A stretch of 64,000 nt of DNA, taken from Perlabentimonas gracilis (GTDB lineage Bacteria; Bacteroidota; Bacteroidia; Bacteroidales; Tenuifilaceae). A program made the position numbers and the translations under genes. Numbering within the stretch: the stretch's first letter is position 1; each line of letters begins with the position of its first letter. The notes under the pieces were generated by a model. That model had not been told where the DNA came from, searched no databases, and saw nothing but the letters and a program-made list of their open reading frames with translations. This document shows, in pieces, positions 7,850 to 15,568 of the stretch. The stretch is from assembly GCF_011174675.1 (NCBI RefSeq), contig NZ_JAANIG010000020.1:1-64000 (forward strand). The letters are read 5' to 3'.

Positions 7850-9001
7850 CTACCTAATAATCGTTACAGAACCTTTATATAAGAATACCTTTCCATCAAC
7901 CCTTATGCGGATGATGTAGTGGTACGAATCCATTGGTAATGGGCGGCCGTTGTTGTCGCGGCCATCCCAAGGCTGATATGCTCCCTTCGATTCCCACACC
8001 TGCTTACCCCAACGGTTAAATACGCGAACATCAACATCGGTAAGGAAGGTGTAGAGCGGCTGACCTCCGTCCTCGGGCGGTGCTGGGAAGTTCCACACGC
8101 GGTTCTCGGCAATGGGACTACCCGGTACAAAGGCCTTGGGGATACGGAAGTTGCTATAGTCGGTGCCTGCTATTCTAATGGAGTCGGAGTTTACACAGCC
8201 GTTGTTGTCTTGTACCCAAACCGATATCCACTGGTTACCTGAGGTACCCTCAACCAGGTAGGTTGGCGTGTTGGCTATGGGCTGGCTGCCCCACTCGTTG
8301 ATATTGTAGTTGTAGGTATACCACTGCCAGCTCATTATGCCCGAACCATCGGCATCGAGCAGCAGGGTTTGCGAGCCAAACAGGGTGGTATCGCGACCTA
8401 GGTCGATATCGGGTAGGGGATGGAATCCGGCCTCTATATTATGGAATGCACAGCTGAACTCGCTATCGATAAGCCTAACCTGATAGGTTCCCGCCTCGGT
8501 GGTGAGGTACTGCTCGTCGGTGGTGCCATCTTGCCATAGGTAGTTGATAAAATCGGCACCCGGGTCAAGCACGGCGGTTTGGTTCTCGCAAACAAAGAAC
8601 GAGCCGGGCACATCGTCGAACGAGAGCGTTATGGCAGGTGAGTTTACAACGATATTCTCGGTGTACACCGTGCCAATGCAGCCGTAGGCTGTGGTCTCCA
8701 CCACCTCGAAGGTGTAAAGCCCCCCCTTGTCGGGGTCGTTGGGCCAGCTAATTAGCACCGTGTCGCCATTCAGGCTATTGTAGGTAAGAACCTGCTCGGT
8801 AACCCGCTGAGGCGTACCCGAACCATCGTTGAAGTACACATTCCACTCAAAGTCCGACGAGCCGTTGAACCCTTTTACCCAGTATGTCTCCTGCGAGCCA
8901 GCACAGGCCCAAGGCAACACCACGTCGCTCTGTGCCTGAACCCTGTGCGCAAACAGATATACTGTTGCTATAAGTAGTAGTATGTGTAAAGTTCTATTCA
9001 A
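7850..9001 (-). CDS. T9SS type B cargo with C-terminal CHU_C (gliding-motility) domain
   Basis: The product (383 aa) has a signal peptide (MNRTLHILLLIATVYLFAHRVQAQ), then Ig/PKD-like beta segments (about 25-285) containing paired cysteines such as C33, and a typical C-terminal CHU_C domain (about 295-383). The latter shows VRVFNRWGKQVWES, then WDGRDNNGRPLPMDSYHY and KGSVTIIR. This domain directs export through the type IX system without the classical type A tail and works with PorP/SprF proteins. The PorP/SprF gene lies next downstream on the same strand, so the two form a cargo-anchor pair. They are separated by an unusual 540-bp repeat island, and heptad repeats begin within about 30 bp of the start codon upstream. 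Confidence 0.9.
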   Translation of the reverse strand: MNRTLHILLLIATVYLFAHRVQAQSDVVLPWACAGSQETYWVKGFNGSSDFEWNVYFNDGSGTPQRVTEQVLTYNSLNGDTVLISWPNDPDKGGLYTFEVVETTAYGCIGTVYTENIVVNSPAITLSFDDVPGSFFVCENQTAVLDPGADFINYLWQDGTTDEQYLTTEAGTYQVRLIDSEFSCAFHNIEAGFHPLPDIDLGRDTTLFGSQTLLLDADGSGIMSWQWYTYNYNINEWGSQPIANTPTYLVEGTSGNQWISVWVQDNNGCVNSDSIRIAGTDYSNFRIPKAFVPGSPIAENRVWNFPAPPEDGGQPLYTFLTDVDVRVFNRWGKQVWESKGAYQPWDGRDNNGRPLPMDSYHYIIRIRVDGKVFLYKGSVTIIR

Positions 9002-9035
9002 ACTGTTTGTTTATTAGTAGTGCAATTTTTGGTTT

Positions 9036-9168
9036 GGTGATCGGTTGTCGGTGATCGGTAATCGGTGATCGGTAATCGGTGATCGGTAATCAGTGATCGG
9101 TAATCGGTAATCAGTGATCGGTAATCAGTGATCGGTTGTCAGTAATTAGTAATCGGTAATCAGTGATC
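9036..9168 (+). repeat. RGTRRTC heptad array, 19 units in phase
   Basis: 133 bp of consecutive heptamers (GGTGATC, GGTTGTC, GGTAATC, AGTGATC ...) without phase slip, starting 35 bp upstream of the CHU_C start codon. Confidence 0.95.
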
Positions 9169-9186
9169 AATCGTAACTCGTCACTC

Positions 9187-9256
9187 GTCTCGTTAGCCTC
9201 CAAAAAGCGTCGGCTCCCCTCGTCAACTTACGTTTCCGAGACAAGCTGAGACAAGC
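9187..9256 (+). repeat. 70-bp module, copy 2
   Basis: Same module as 7703-7772, differing only in the C/T-rich centre (GGCTCCCC in place of GGCCCCCC). Confidence 0.9.
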
Positions 9257-9616
9257 AACTCGCAACTCGCAACCCGTCACTCACCGTCTACTGCTCACCG
9301 CTCACCGTCTTCAAGTTGGCAGTTGGCAAAAAGCGGTTGGCAATGGTTTGCCGTCGTAACCTGTTTTAAACGCAAAGGCACAAAGTCGCAAAATAGCTAA
9401 CCCGTTACCCGTTACCCGTCACTCACCTCTTACCACTTACTGATTACCGACCACCGACCACCGATTACTGCTCACCGCTCACCGTCTTCCGTCTTCAAGT
9501 TGGCAGTTGGCAAAAAACAGTTGGCAATGATTTACCGTAGTTACTTCTGTCTTCTGACTCCTGTCTTCCTCCCTTCCCAAACCAATATGTTAAAAGAACG
9601 TTTTTTGGGGTTTTCT

Positions 9617-9649
9617 AATCCTGACAGGTTTTCAAAACCTGTCAGGATT
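9617..9649. repeat. 33-bp perfect palindrome
   Basis: AATCCTGACAGGTTTT (9617-9632) and AAAACCTGTCAGGATT (9634-9649) are perfect inverted repeats around one central C. This motif is dispersed in Bacteroidota genomes. It may act as a terminator for the minus-strand gene ending at 9732 or be a small REP-like element. Confidence 0.7.
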
Positions 9650-9663
9650 TATCCCTCTTTTGT

Positions 9664-9692
9664 ACACCCCGCCAGCGCGAACCAGCGGGGTG
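9664..9692. terminator. GC-rich hairpin 3' of the secreted-protein gene
   Basis: ACACCCCGC and GCGGGGTGT form a nine-bp stem around a loop of about eleven bases. It lies 40 bp beyond the stop of the minus-strand gene at 9732. No strong T-run follows on the minus strand, so terminator function is uncertain. Confidence 0.4.
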
Positions 9693-9731
9693 TGGTATGC
9701 ATGTAGCCGTTAGGCTAGGTGGTTACTTATG

Positions 9732-10712
9732 CTAGAAAGCATAGTTGTTTGGAATGTGGTAGATAGGTCCAGTAACAGGTGCTGGGTTCAACCAAAGCGT
9801 TACAGTTTGATCAGCAACTGCATAGTAATTTGTAGCAATATCAGGGGTAAAACCAGTATTAGCCCTAAAGTACGATAAATATGATGTTTTAGAACTAATG
9901 TTGGCTAGTGTGAACACATACTTTGTTCTTACAAGATTACCACTACCATCATCAAGAATAGTCAATGTATTTGTAGTTGTATGTGCAATTGGGCTAGCGT
10001 CATAGTCAGCAATTGCTTGCATATCAGCCTTACCAAAATCTGTAGTTACATCAGCAGGAGGAACTACTTCTGTATCATTGATATCATATCCAGTTTTTGT
10101 TACTGTAAGGATATAATCATATGCATTTGCTACTTTTTTTGTATTTTCAGTAAAAGCAATATTAAACGCAGGAACATTAATCGCATCTGTGGCTTCAGCA
10201 CAACGTGAATAATTAAATGCACTACCCGTCCAGCCACTTCCAGTGAGGTCTCCTAGATCTGAAATAACTGCTGTTGGTGCTGGAATAATATAAATGTTGT
10301 TTTGAGTGGTACCACTACCCACACAAGAAGCTGCCAAAGATGTGTTTGACTCTACTGCTTTTACTGAATAAGGGGTAGTTTCTGGCGATGCAGGTGCAAC
10401 AGGATTTGTGATTTCAACCCAGTTTACAGTTTCCTCTGTTGTTCCTTCTGGTGATAGGCCAGTAGGAATGGTAAATGTCCAGCGCGCAGATGTGCTTAAT
10501 AGCCAGGCGGTAGGAGTAGCATCAGCCCTGTAGTCTGGGTTGTATAAAGGATCGGGTTGCACATATAACCTGAAAGAAATCCCCTCGGTTTGCACAAGTT
10601 CTTGGGTTTCGTCTGCAGTATATTGCGAAGGAATTTGCTGCGCCATTGCGCCAGTCATTACGATCATGGCCAGCATGGTGAAGGCCAGTTTAAGTAGATT
10701 TTTTGTTCTCAT
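9732..10712 (-). CDS. Secreted protein of unknown function in the T9SS surface locus
   Basis: The frame opens at 10766, but I start at the ATG at 10712, which gives a clear signal peptide (MRTKNLLKLAFTMLAMIVMTGAMAQ). The product has 326 aa. The mature part is Thr/Ser/Asn-rich and beta-like, with two cysteines (SCVGSG near 130, SRCAEA near 170) and no catalytic motif. The C-terminus (PIYHIPNNYAF) does not look like a type A sorting domain or CHU_C. It lies upstream of, and on the same strand as, the CHU_C cargo and PorP/SprF genes. It could be a pilus- or fibre-like surface component secreted with them. It is visibly more AT-rich than the CHU_C and PorP/SprF genes, which suggests a different history. 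I cannot assign a family. Confidence 0.65.
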   Translation of the reverse strand: MRTKNLLKLAFTMLAMIVMTGAMAQQIPSQYTADETQELVQTEGISFRLYVQPDPLYNPDYRADATPTAWLLSTSARWTFTIPTGLSPEGTTEETVNWVEITNPVAPASPETTPYSVKAVESNTSLAASCVGSGTTQNNIYIIPAPTAVISDLGDLTGSGWTGSAFNYSRCAEATDAINVPAFNIAFTENTKKVANAYDYILTVTKTGYDINDTEVVPPADVTTDFGKADMQAIADYDASPIAHTTTNTLTILDDGSGNLVRTKYVFTLANISSKTSYLSYFRANTGFTPDIATNYYAVADQTVTLWLNPAPVTGPIYHIPNNYAF

Positions 10713-11162
10713 AGCTTGAATTGTTTTAGTTAGTAAAATTGTTATTTTCAAAAAATTAGTGTTCAATGTTTACCTGCCTCTGGCAGGTTTAGTGCCTGCC
10801 TGCCTATCGTAGGTTTAATGTTTAAAGTTCAGTGTTTTAGTGGTTAGTAATTATTTGTAATTAGTATTTGGTTTTCGGTATTCGGTGTTCGGTGTTCAGT
10901 AATTAATCACAACCTTTAACTCATCTCTCATCGCTCATCTCTCATCATCGCCTCATCGCCTTATTTGTTGCCTGTTTTCGCTGTGTTGAAAAATTTTTAT
11001 CTGGTCAGGCGTTCAGCTTTTTACCGTTTTAAAATCGGATGCAATTTTAGGCATAAAAAAGCAAGTTATCAACAGGTGTTACGTAAAAGTGTTAATTTGT
11101 TTACAGCTAATTAGATGATTGTGCTTTTTGGTTTGATGAACGGTTGTTTTTTTGGGTTGAGC

Positions 11163-11239
11163 GGTGGTCGGTGGTCGGTGGTCGGTGGTCGGTAATCGGT
11201 GATCAGTAATCGGTGATCGGTAATCAGTAATTAGTGATC
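11163..11239 (+). repeat. RGTRRTC heptad array, 11 units in phase
   Basis: Begins with four identical GGTGGTC units and continues GGTAATC, GGTGATC, AGTAATC and so on. The GG-T-GG spacing could allow two-tier G-quadruplexes. Confidence 0.9.
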
Positions 11240-12549
11240 GGCCTGTCTCTGCTTGTCTCGTAAACCTTTTGGTTGACGAGATAAGAGTGGCGTTTTTTGC
11301 CACGATGACGAGATAATCAGTGATCAATCGTAACTCGTCACTCGCAACTCAATCAGTCAATCTTTCCTAGACGCTGACAGCTTGCCTGCCCACTGGCAGG
11401 GTCGTTCCGACGCTGTCAGGTCAAAAAGTTGGCAGTTAGCAAAAAGCGGTTGGCAATGGTTTACCGTCGTAACCCGTCACTCGTCTCTCACCTCTTACCA
11501 CTTACTGATTACCGACCACCGATTACCGCTCACCGCTCACCGTCTTCCGTCTTCAAGTTGGCAGTTGGCAATGGTTTGCCGTCGTAACTCACCGCTTACC
11601 GCTCACCACCTACTGTCTTCCCTCAATCTAATCCTGCTTCAAAGAACGCTTTAAGTCCACTTTCGGGCAAACTTTTTATTGACTACTATTATTGCAATGG
11701 ACGTGCCAATGTATTTAATGTGCAGGAATACAAAAACATATACTGCGTGTCGATATGTTGGAGGTACGATTTCGGGCAGGGTGGAGGAGGGGAGGAATGT
11801 GGAATATCGAGTACCGAATGATGAAGTTGGTGGTCAGTGATCAGTGATCGGTAATCAGTAGTCCCTGCCTGCCTTGACGGCCCGCCTGACCGCAATAGTC
11901 GGGCAGGCAGTCAGGCAGGGGTGGCCGGTGGTCGGTGAACAGTGATCCATGCCTGTCTTTGGAAGGTTTAGCGTAACTCGTAACCCGTCAGCCTAAAAGT
12001 TGGCAGTTGGCAAAAAATCAGTTGGCAATGGTTTACCATCGTAACCCGTCACCTGTCTCTCACCTCTTACCACTTACTGATTACCGCTCACCGCTCACCG
12101 CTTACCGTCTTCCGTCAGTCTTCAAGTTGGCAGTTGGCAAAAAGCAGTTGGTAATGGTTTACCATCGTAACCCGTCACTCGTCTTTTACTGCTTACCGCT
12201 CACCGCTCACCGTCTTCAAGTTGGCAGTTGGCAAAATGCGGTTGGCAATGGTTTACCGACGTCACCCGTCACCCGTCACCCGTCACTCTTCACTCGCAAC
12301 CTGCAACTCAATCAACCAATCTTTTTTATACGCTGACAGGAGCTTCGCACGCTGTCAGGTCAAAAAGTTGGCAGTTGGCAAAATGCGGTTGGCAATGGTT
12401 TGCCGTCGTAACCCGTAACCCGTAACCCGTAACCCGTCACTTCCGTCTTCTGTCTTCCGTCAATCTTCAAGTTGGTAGTTGGCAAAAAGCAGTTGGCAAT
12501 GGCTTGCCGTCGCAACCCGTCACCTCACCGCCCACTGATTACTGAATAC

Positions 12550-12626
12550 CGCTCACTGCCTACCGCTCACTGCTCACCGCCCACCGCTCACCGCTCACCG
12601 CTCACCGCTTACCGCTCACCGCTCAC
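12550..12626 (+). repeat. CGCTCAC heptad array, 11 units in phase
   Basis: Consecutive heptamers CGCTCAC, TGCCTAC, CGCCCAC, CGCTTAC and so on, ending 12 bp before the predicted promoter at 12639. Confidence 0.9.
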
Positions 12627-12638
12627 CGCCCCCCCCTC

Positions 12639-12669
12639 TTGTCAAAGCCATGAATTGTAGCTACTTTTG
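12639..12669 (+). promoter_or_regulatory. Predicted promoter of the coiled-coil gene
   Basis: CTTG (TTG at 12639-12641) and TACTTTTG (12662-12669) are separated by 20 bp, a good Bacteroidota match. It begins exactly where the heptad island stops. The leader to the ATG at 12792 would be about 115 nt. Confidence 0.5.
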
Positions 12670-12791
12670 TTGGAATTTGTAAAATATATGCCGGTGGTAT
12701 GCGTTTTACAAGCGCAGTAAAGGTTTGAGAGTTGATGCTGACCTTGCATAGCGTAGCAAAATGATGATAAACAATTAATAGTTCATACAAA

Positions 12792-13697
12792 ATGGAAACA
12801 AGTGTAAACAGTACCAGTAGCAATGCCAAGGGAAAAGCAGTGATGCTGCTTACTGCCCTTATTGTAGTGTTAACCATAGTGCTGGCTGTGGTGGGATATA
12901 TGTTCTATGCCCAGCATCAGGAGTCGGTAGAGATTCAGCAACAGCTTAATGCCGAGAAAGACTCTATTGCCCAGAATCTTCAGGAGATAATGTATGAGTA
13001 CGATGTGCTGGAGACCGATAACGAGGCGCTGCAGGCCAAGTTGGAGGAGGAGCAGGAGCGCGCCACAAAGTTGTACGACGAGCTAAAGCAAGTACGGCAG
13101 GTAAGCTATGCTAAGATTAAGGAGTATCAGCGCGAGCTGGGAACGCTTAGATCCATCATGCGCGACATGGTGAAAGAGATTGACTCGTTGAACACCCTAA
13201 ACCAGCAGCTTATTGCCGAAAACATAAAGGTGCGGCAGGAGTACACCATTTCGCAAAAAACGGTGGAGTCGCTAGAGCAGCGCACCGAGGAGCTAAGCAG
13301 TGCGGTGGAACGCGGATCGGTGGTACGGGCACGGAATATCAATGTGGTTACCATCAATCAGCGTGGAAGAGAGATAACACGGGCTCGCAATGTCGATAAG
13401 ATTCAGACCTGCTTTACCCTAAGCGAGAATTCCATTGCCAAGGCCGGGTCAAGGTATGTGCATATTCGTATTTTGGGCCCCGATGGGTTTATCCTGGCAA
13501 AATCCAACACCGACTTGTTCGACTTCGAGGGCGAGAAGATAGTATTTTCGGCCCGCCGTGAGGTTGACTATCAGAACAAGGATGTGGAGATGTGTATCTA
13601 TTACGATAACAACGGTGAGCTAATTGCCGGTCGCTACGAGGTGTTCCTTTTCATGGATGGCCACGCCATTGGTCAGGGCGAGTTTTTGTTGAGGTAG
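12792..13697 (+). CDS. Membrane-anchored periplasmic coiled-coil protein
   Basis: The product (301 aa) has one N-terminal transmembrane helix (about 17-40, VMLLTALIVVLTIVLAVVGY). A long coiled coil follows (about 45-185) with regular leucines and Glu/Gln/Lys richness. A C-terminal globular beta domain (about 200-301) contains DKIQTCFTLSEN, RYVHIRILGPDG and YDNNGELIAGRYEVFLFMDG. The layout is that of a type II inner-membrane protein whose coiled coil spans part of the periplasm and presents a sensor or binding domain. I recognise it only as a conserved Bacteroidota hypothetical. It has its own promoter and is bracketed by heptad islands 4 and 5. Its place in the locus suggests an accessory role in envelope or T9SS function, but that is inference. 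Confidence 0.75.
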   Translation: METSVNSTSSNAKGKAVMLLTALIVVLTIVLAVVGYMFYAQHQESVEIQQQLNAEKDSIAQNLQEIMYEYDVLETDNEALQAKLEEEQERATKLYDELKQVRQVSYAKIKEYQRELGTLRSIMRDMVKEIDSLNTLNQQLIAENIKVRQEYTISQKTVESLEQRTEELSSAVERGSVVRARNINVVTINQRGREITRARNVDKIQTCFTLSENSIAKAGSRYVHIRILGPDGFILAKSNTDLFDFEGEKIVFSARREVDYQNKDVEMCIYYDNNGELIAGRYEVFLFMDGHAIGQGEFLLR

Positions 13698-13699
13698 AT

Positions 13700-13860
13700 A
13701 GTGTTCAGTGATCGGTGATCGGTGGTCGGTGGTCAGTGATCGGTGGTCGGTGGTCGGTGATCGGTGGTCAGTAATCGGTGGTCGGTGGTCGGTGGTCAGT
13801 GGTCAGTGATCGGTGGTCAGTGATCAGTGATCGGTGGTCAGTGATCGGTGGTCGGTGATC
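13700..13860 (+). repeat. RGTRRTC heptad array, 23 units in phase
   Basis: 161 bp of consecutive heptamers, dominated by GGTGGTC and AGTGATC, starting three bases after the stop codon of the coiled-coil gene. Confidence 0.95.
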
Positions 13861-14171
13861 CCTGCCTGCCTTGACGTCAGTCAGGCAGGGGTAAGCGGTA
13901 AGCGGTGGTCGGTGATCCCTGCCTGTCTTTGGAAGGTTCAGTAACCTGTGACTCACCGTCTACTGATTATCTCGTCATCGTGGCAAAAAACGCCACTCTT
14001 ACGAGACAGGCTGATTACCGATTACTGTCTTTGGTCTTCTGACCTCCCTCAATCTTAAAAATGGCAATTGGCAAAAAGCAGTTGGCAATGGTTTATTGTC
14101 GGAACCTGTTTTAAACGCAAAGGCACAAAGTCGCAAAATAGCTTCATGCTGATAACACGTTACCCGCACCC

Positions 14172-14241
14172 GTCTCGTTAGCCTCCAAAAAGCGTCGGCC
14201 CCCCTCGTCAACTTACGTTTCCGAGACAAGCTGAGACAAGC
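14172..14241 (+). repeat. 70-bp module, copy 3
   Basis: Near-identical to 7703-7772, including the GGCCCCCC centre. Confidence 0.9.
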
Positions 14242-15102
14242 AACTCGCAACCCGTCACTCACACCTTGTCACTTTTGACTTTAGACTTTAGACTTCTCTC
14301 AGTCTTCAAGTTGGCAGTTGGCAAAAAGCGGTTAGCAATGGTTTGCCCTCGTAACCCGTAACCCGTAACTCGTCACTTCCGTCTTCTGTCTTCCAACTTC
14401 TGTCTTCCGTCAATCTTCAAGTTGGCAATTGGCAAAAAGCAGTTGGCAATGATTTGCCGTCGTAACCCGTCACCTCACCGCCCACTGATTACTGAATACC
14501 GCTCACTGCCTACCGCTCACCGTCTTCCCTCGTTATCCTGCCAAAGTGCGGCAGTCTCACGAGGCAGGCGTCTTCCGTCTTCAAGTTGGCAATTGGCAAA
14601 ATGCGGTTGGCAATGGTTTATTGTCGTAACCTGTTTTAAACGCAAAGGCACAAAGTCGCAAAATAGCTTCCTGCTGATAACACGTTACCCGCAACCTGTA
14701 ACTCGCAACCCGCAACCCGTCACTCACACCTTGTCACTTTTGACTTTAGACTTTAGACTTCTCTCAATTTTCAAGTTGGCAGTTGGCAAAAAGCAGTTGG
14801 CAATGATTTGCCGTCGTAACCCGTAACCCGTAACTCGTCACTTCCGTCTTCTGTCTTCCAACTTCTGTCTTCCGTCAGTCTTCAAATTGGCAGTTGGCAA
14901 AAAGCAGTTGGCAATGGTTTGCCCTCGTAACCCGTAACCCGTAACTCGTCACTTCCGTCTTCTGTCTTCCAACTTCTGTCTTCCGTCAGTCTTCAAGTTG
15001 GTAGTTGGCAAAAAGCAGTTGGCAATGGTTTATTGTCGTAACCTGTTTTAAACGCAAAGGCACAAAGTCGCAAAATAGTTGCCTGTTGAAAACCCGCAAC
15101 CC

Positions 15103-15172
15103 GTCTCGTTAGCCTCCAAAAAGCGTCGGCTCCCCTCGTCAACTTACGTTTCCGAGACAAGCTGAGACAAGC
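15103..15172 (+). repeat. 70-bp module, copy 4
   Basis: Near-identical to 9187-9256, with the GGCTCCCC centre. Confidence 0.9.
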
Positions 15173-15357
15173 AACTCGCAACCCGTCACTCACACCTTGT
15201 CACTTTTGACTTTTGACTTTAGACTTTCGACTTCTCTCAGTCTTCAAGTTGGCAGTTGGCAAAAAGCAGTTGGCAATGGTTTATTGTCAGAACCTGTTTT
15301 AAACGCAAAGGCACAAAGGCACAAAGTCGCAAAATAGCTAACCCGTTACCCGCACCC

Positions 15358-15427
15358 GTCTCGTTAGCCTCCAAAAAGCGTCGGCTCCCCTCGTCAACTT
15401 ACGTTTCCGAGACAAGCTGAGACAAGC
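15358..15427 (+). repeat. 70-bp module, copy 5
   Basis: Near-identical to 9187-9256, with the GGCTCCCC centre. Confidence 0.9.
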
Positions 15428-15568
15428 AACTCGTAACCCGTCTACCGCTCACCGCTCACCGCTCACCGCTTACCGTCTTGAAGTTGGCAGTTGGCAAAAA
15501 GCGGTTGGCAATGGTTTACCGTAGTTACTCGTAACTCGTAACTCGCAACCCGCCACTCAATCAAAACA

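Larger units (their letters stand above)
9030..9545. repeat. Heptad-repeat island 3
   Basis: Island upstream of the CHU_C gene. In order: RGTRRTC array (9036-9168, 19 units); AACTCGT heptads; 70-bp module (9187-9256); composite unit (near 9316); AAACGC..AAAGTCGC module (9359-9394); an array of the inverse vocabulary GATTACC/GACCACC (9442-9483); CGCTCAC units; and a second composite unit (near 9500). Left and right arms are complementary in sequence type. Confidence 0.85.
10780..12635. repeat. Heptad-repeat island 4 (longest intergenic gap, divergent genes)
   Basis: About 2.1 kb between the divergent starts at 10712 and 12792 hold no gene I can support. From the left: weak GTGTTCA and CATCTCT heptads (10820-10960); non-repetitive sequence (about 10970-11150); RGTRRTC array (11163-11239, 11 units); a hairpin module around GTGGCGTTTTTTGCCAC (11282-11320); CTGACAG inverted repeat; composite units (near 11429, 11557, 11998, 12126, 12222, 12368, 12472); a second non-repetitive pocket (about 11640-11820); a five-unit RGTRRTC array (11829-11863); GGCAGGC palindromes; and a final CGCTCAC array (12550-12626). 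Several apparent ORFs of 62-110 codons here are repeat by-products. Confidence 0.8.
13698..15566. repeat. Heptad-repeat island 5
   Basis: The largest pure island, 1.87 kb between the coiled-coil gene and the BamA-like gene, and no CDS is supported. From the left: RGTRRTC array (13700-13860, 23 units); CCCTGCCTGCC..GGCAGG hairpins (13858-13925); an inverted copy of the island 4 hairpin module (13963-14001); nine composite units (near 14061, 14311, 14418, 14585, 14774, 14887, 14998, 15249, 15483); AAACGC..AAAGTCGC modules (14105, 14630, 15041, 15292); three 70-bp modules; GACTTTA heptads (14275, 14740, 15205); TCTTCCG/TCTTCTG heptads; and final CGCTCAC units (15445-15475). A segment of about 205 bp from 14105 recurs nearly intact from 15041. 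Confidence 0.85.

Noticed and set aside
5897-15193. ORFs of 60-134 codons inside the heptad islands (for example 5897-6241, 11382-11654, 12007-12336, 14422-14826 and minus-strand 13999-14262, 14993-15193)
   Set aside because: They translate the repeat in different frames (recurring WQLAK.GWQWF, AVGKKQLAM, LTRGADAFWRLTRRV), have no ribosome-binding context or family resemblance, and arise because a period of 7 makes stops rare.
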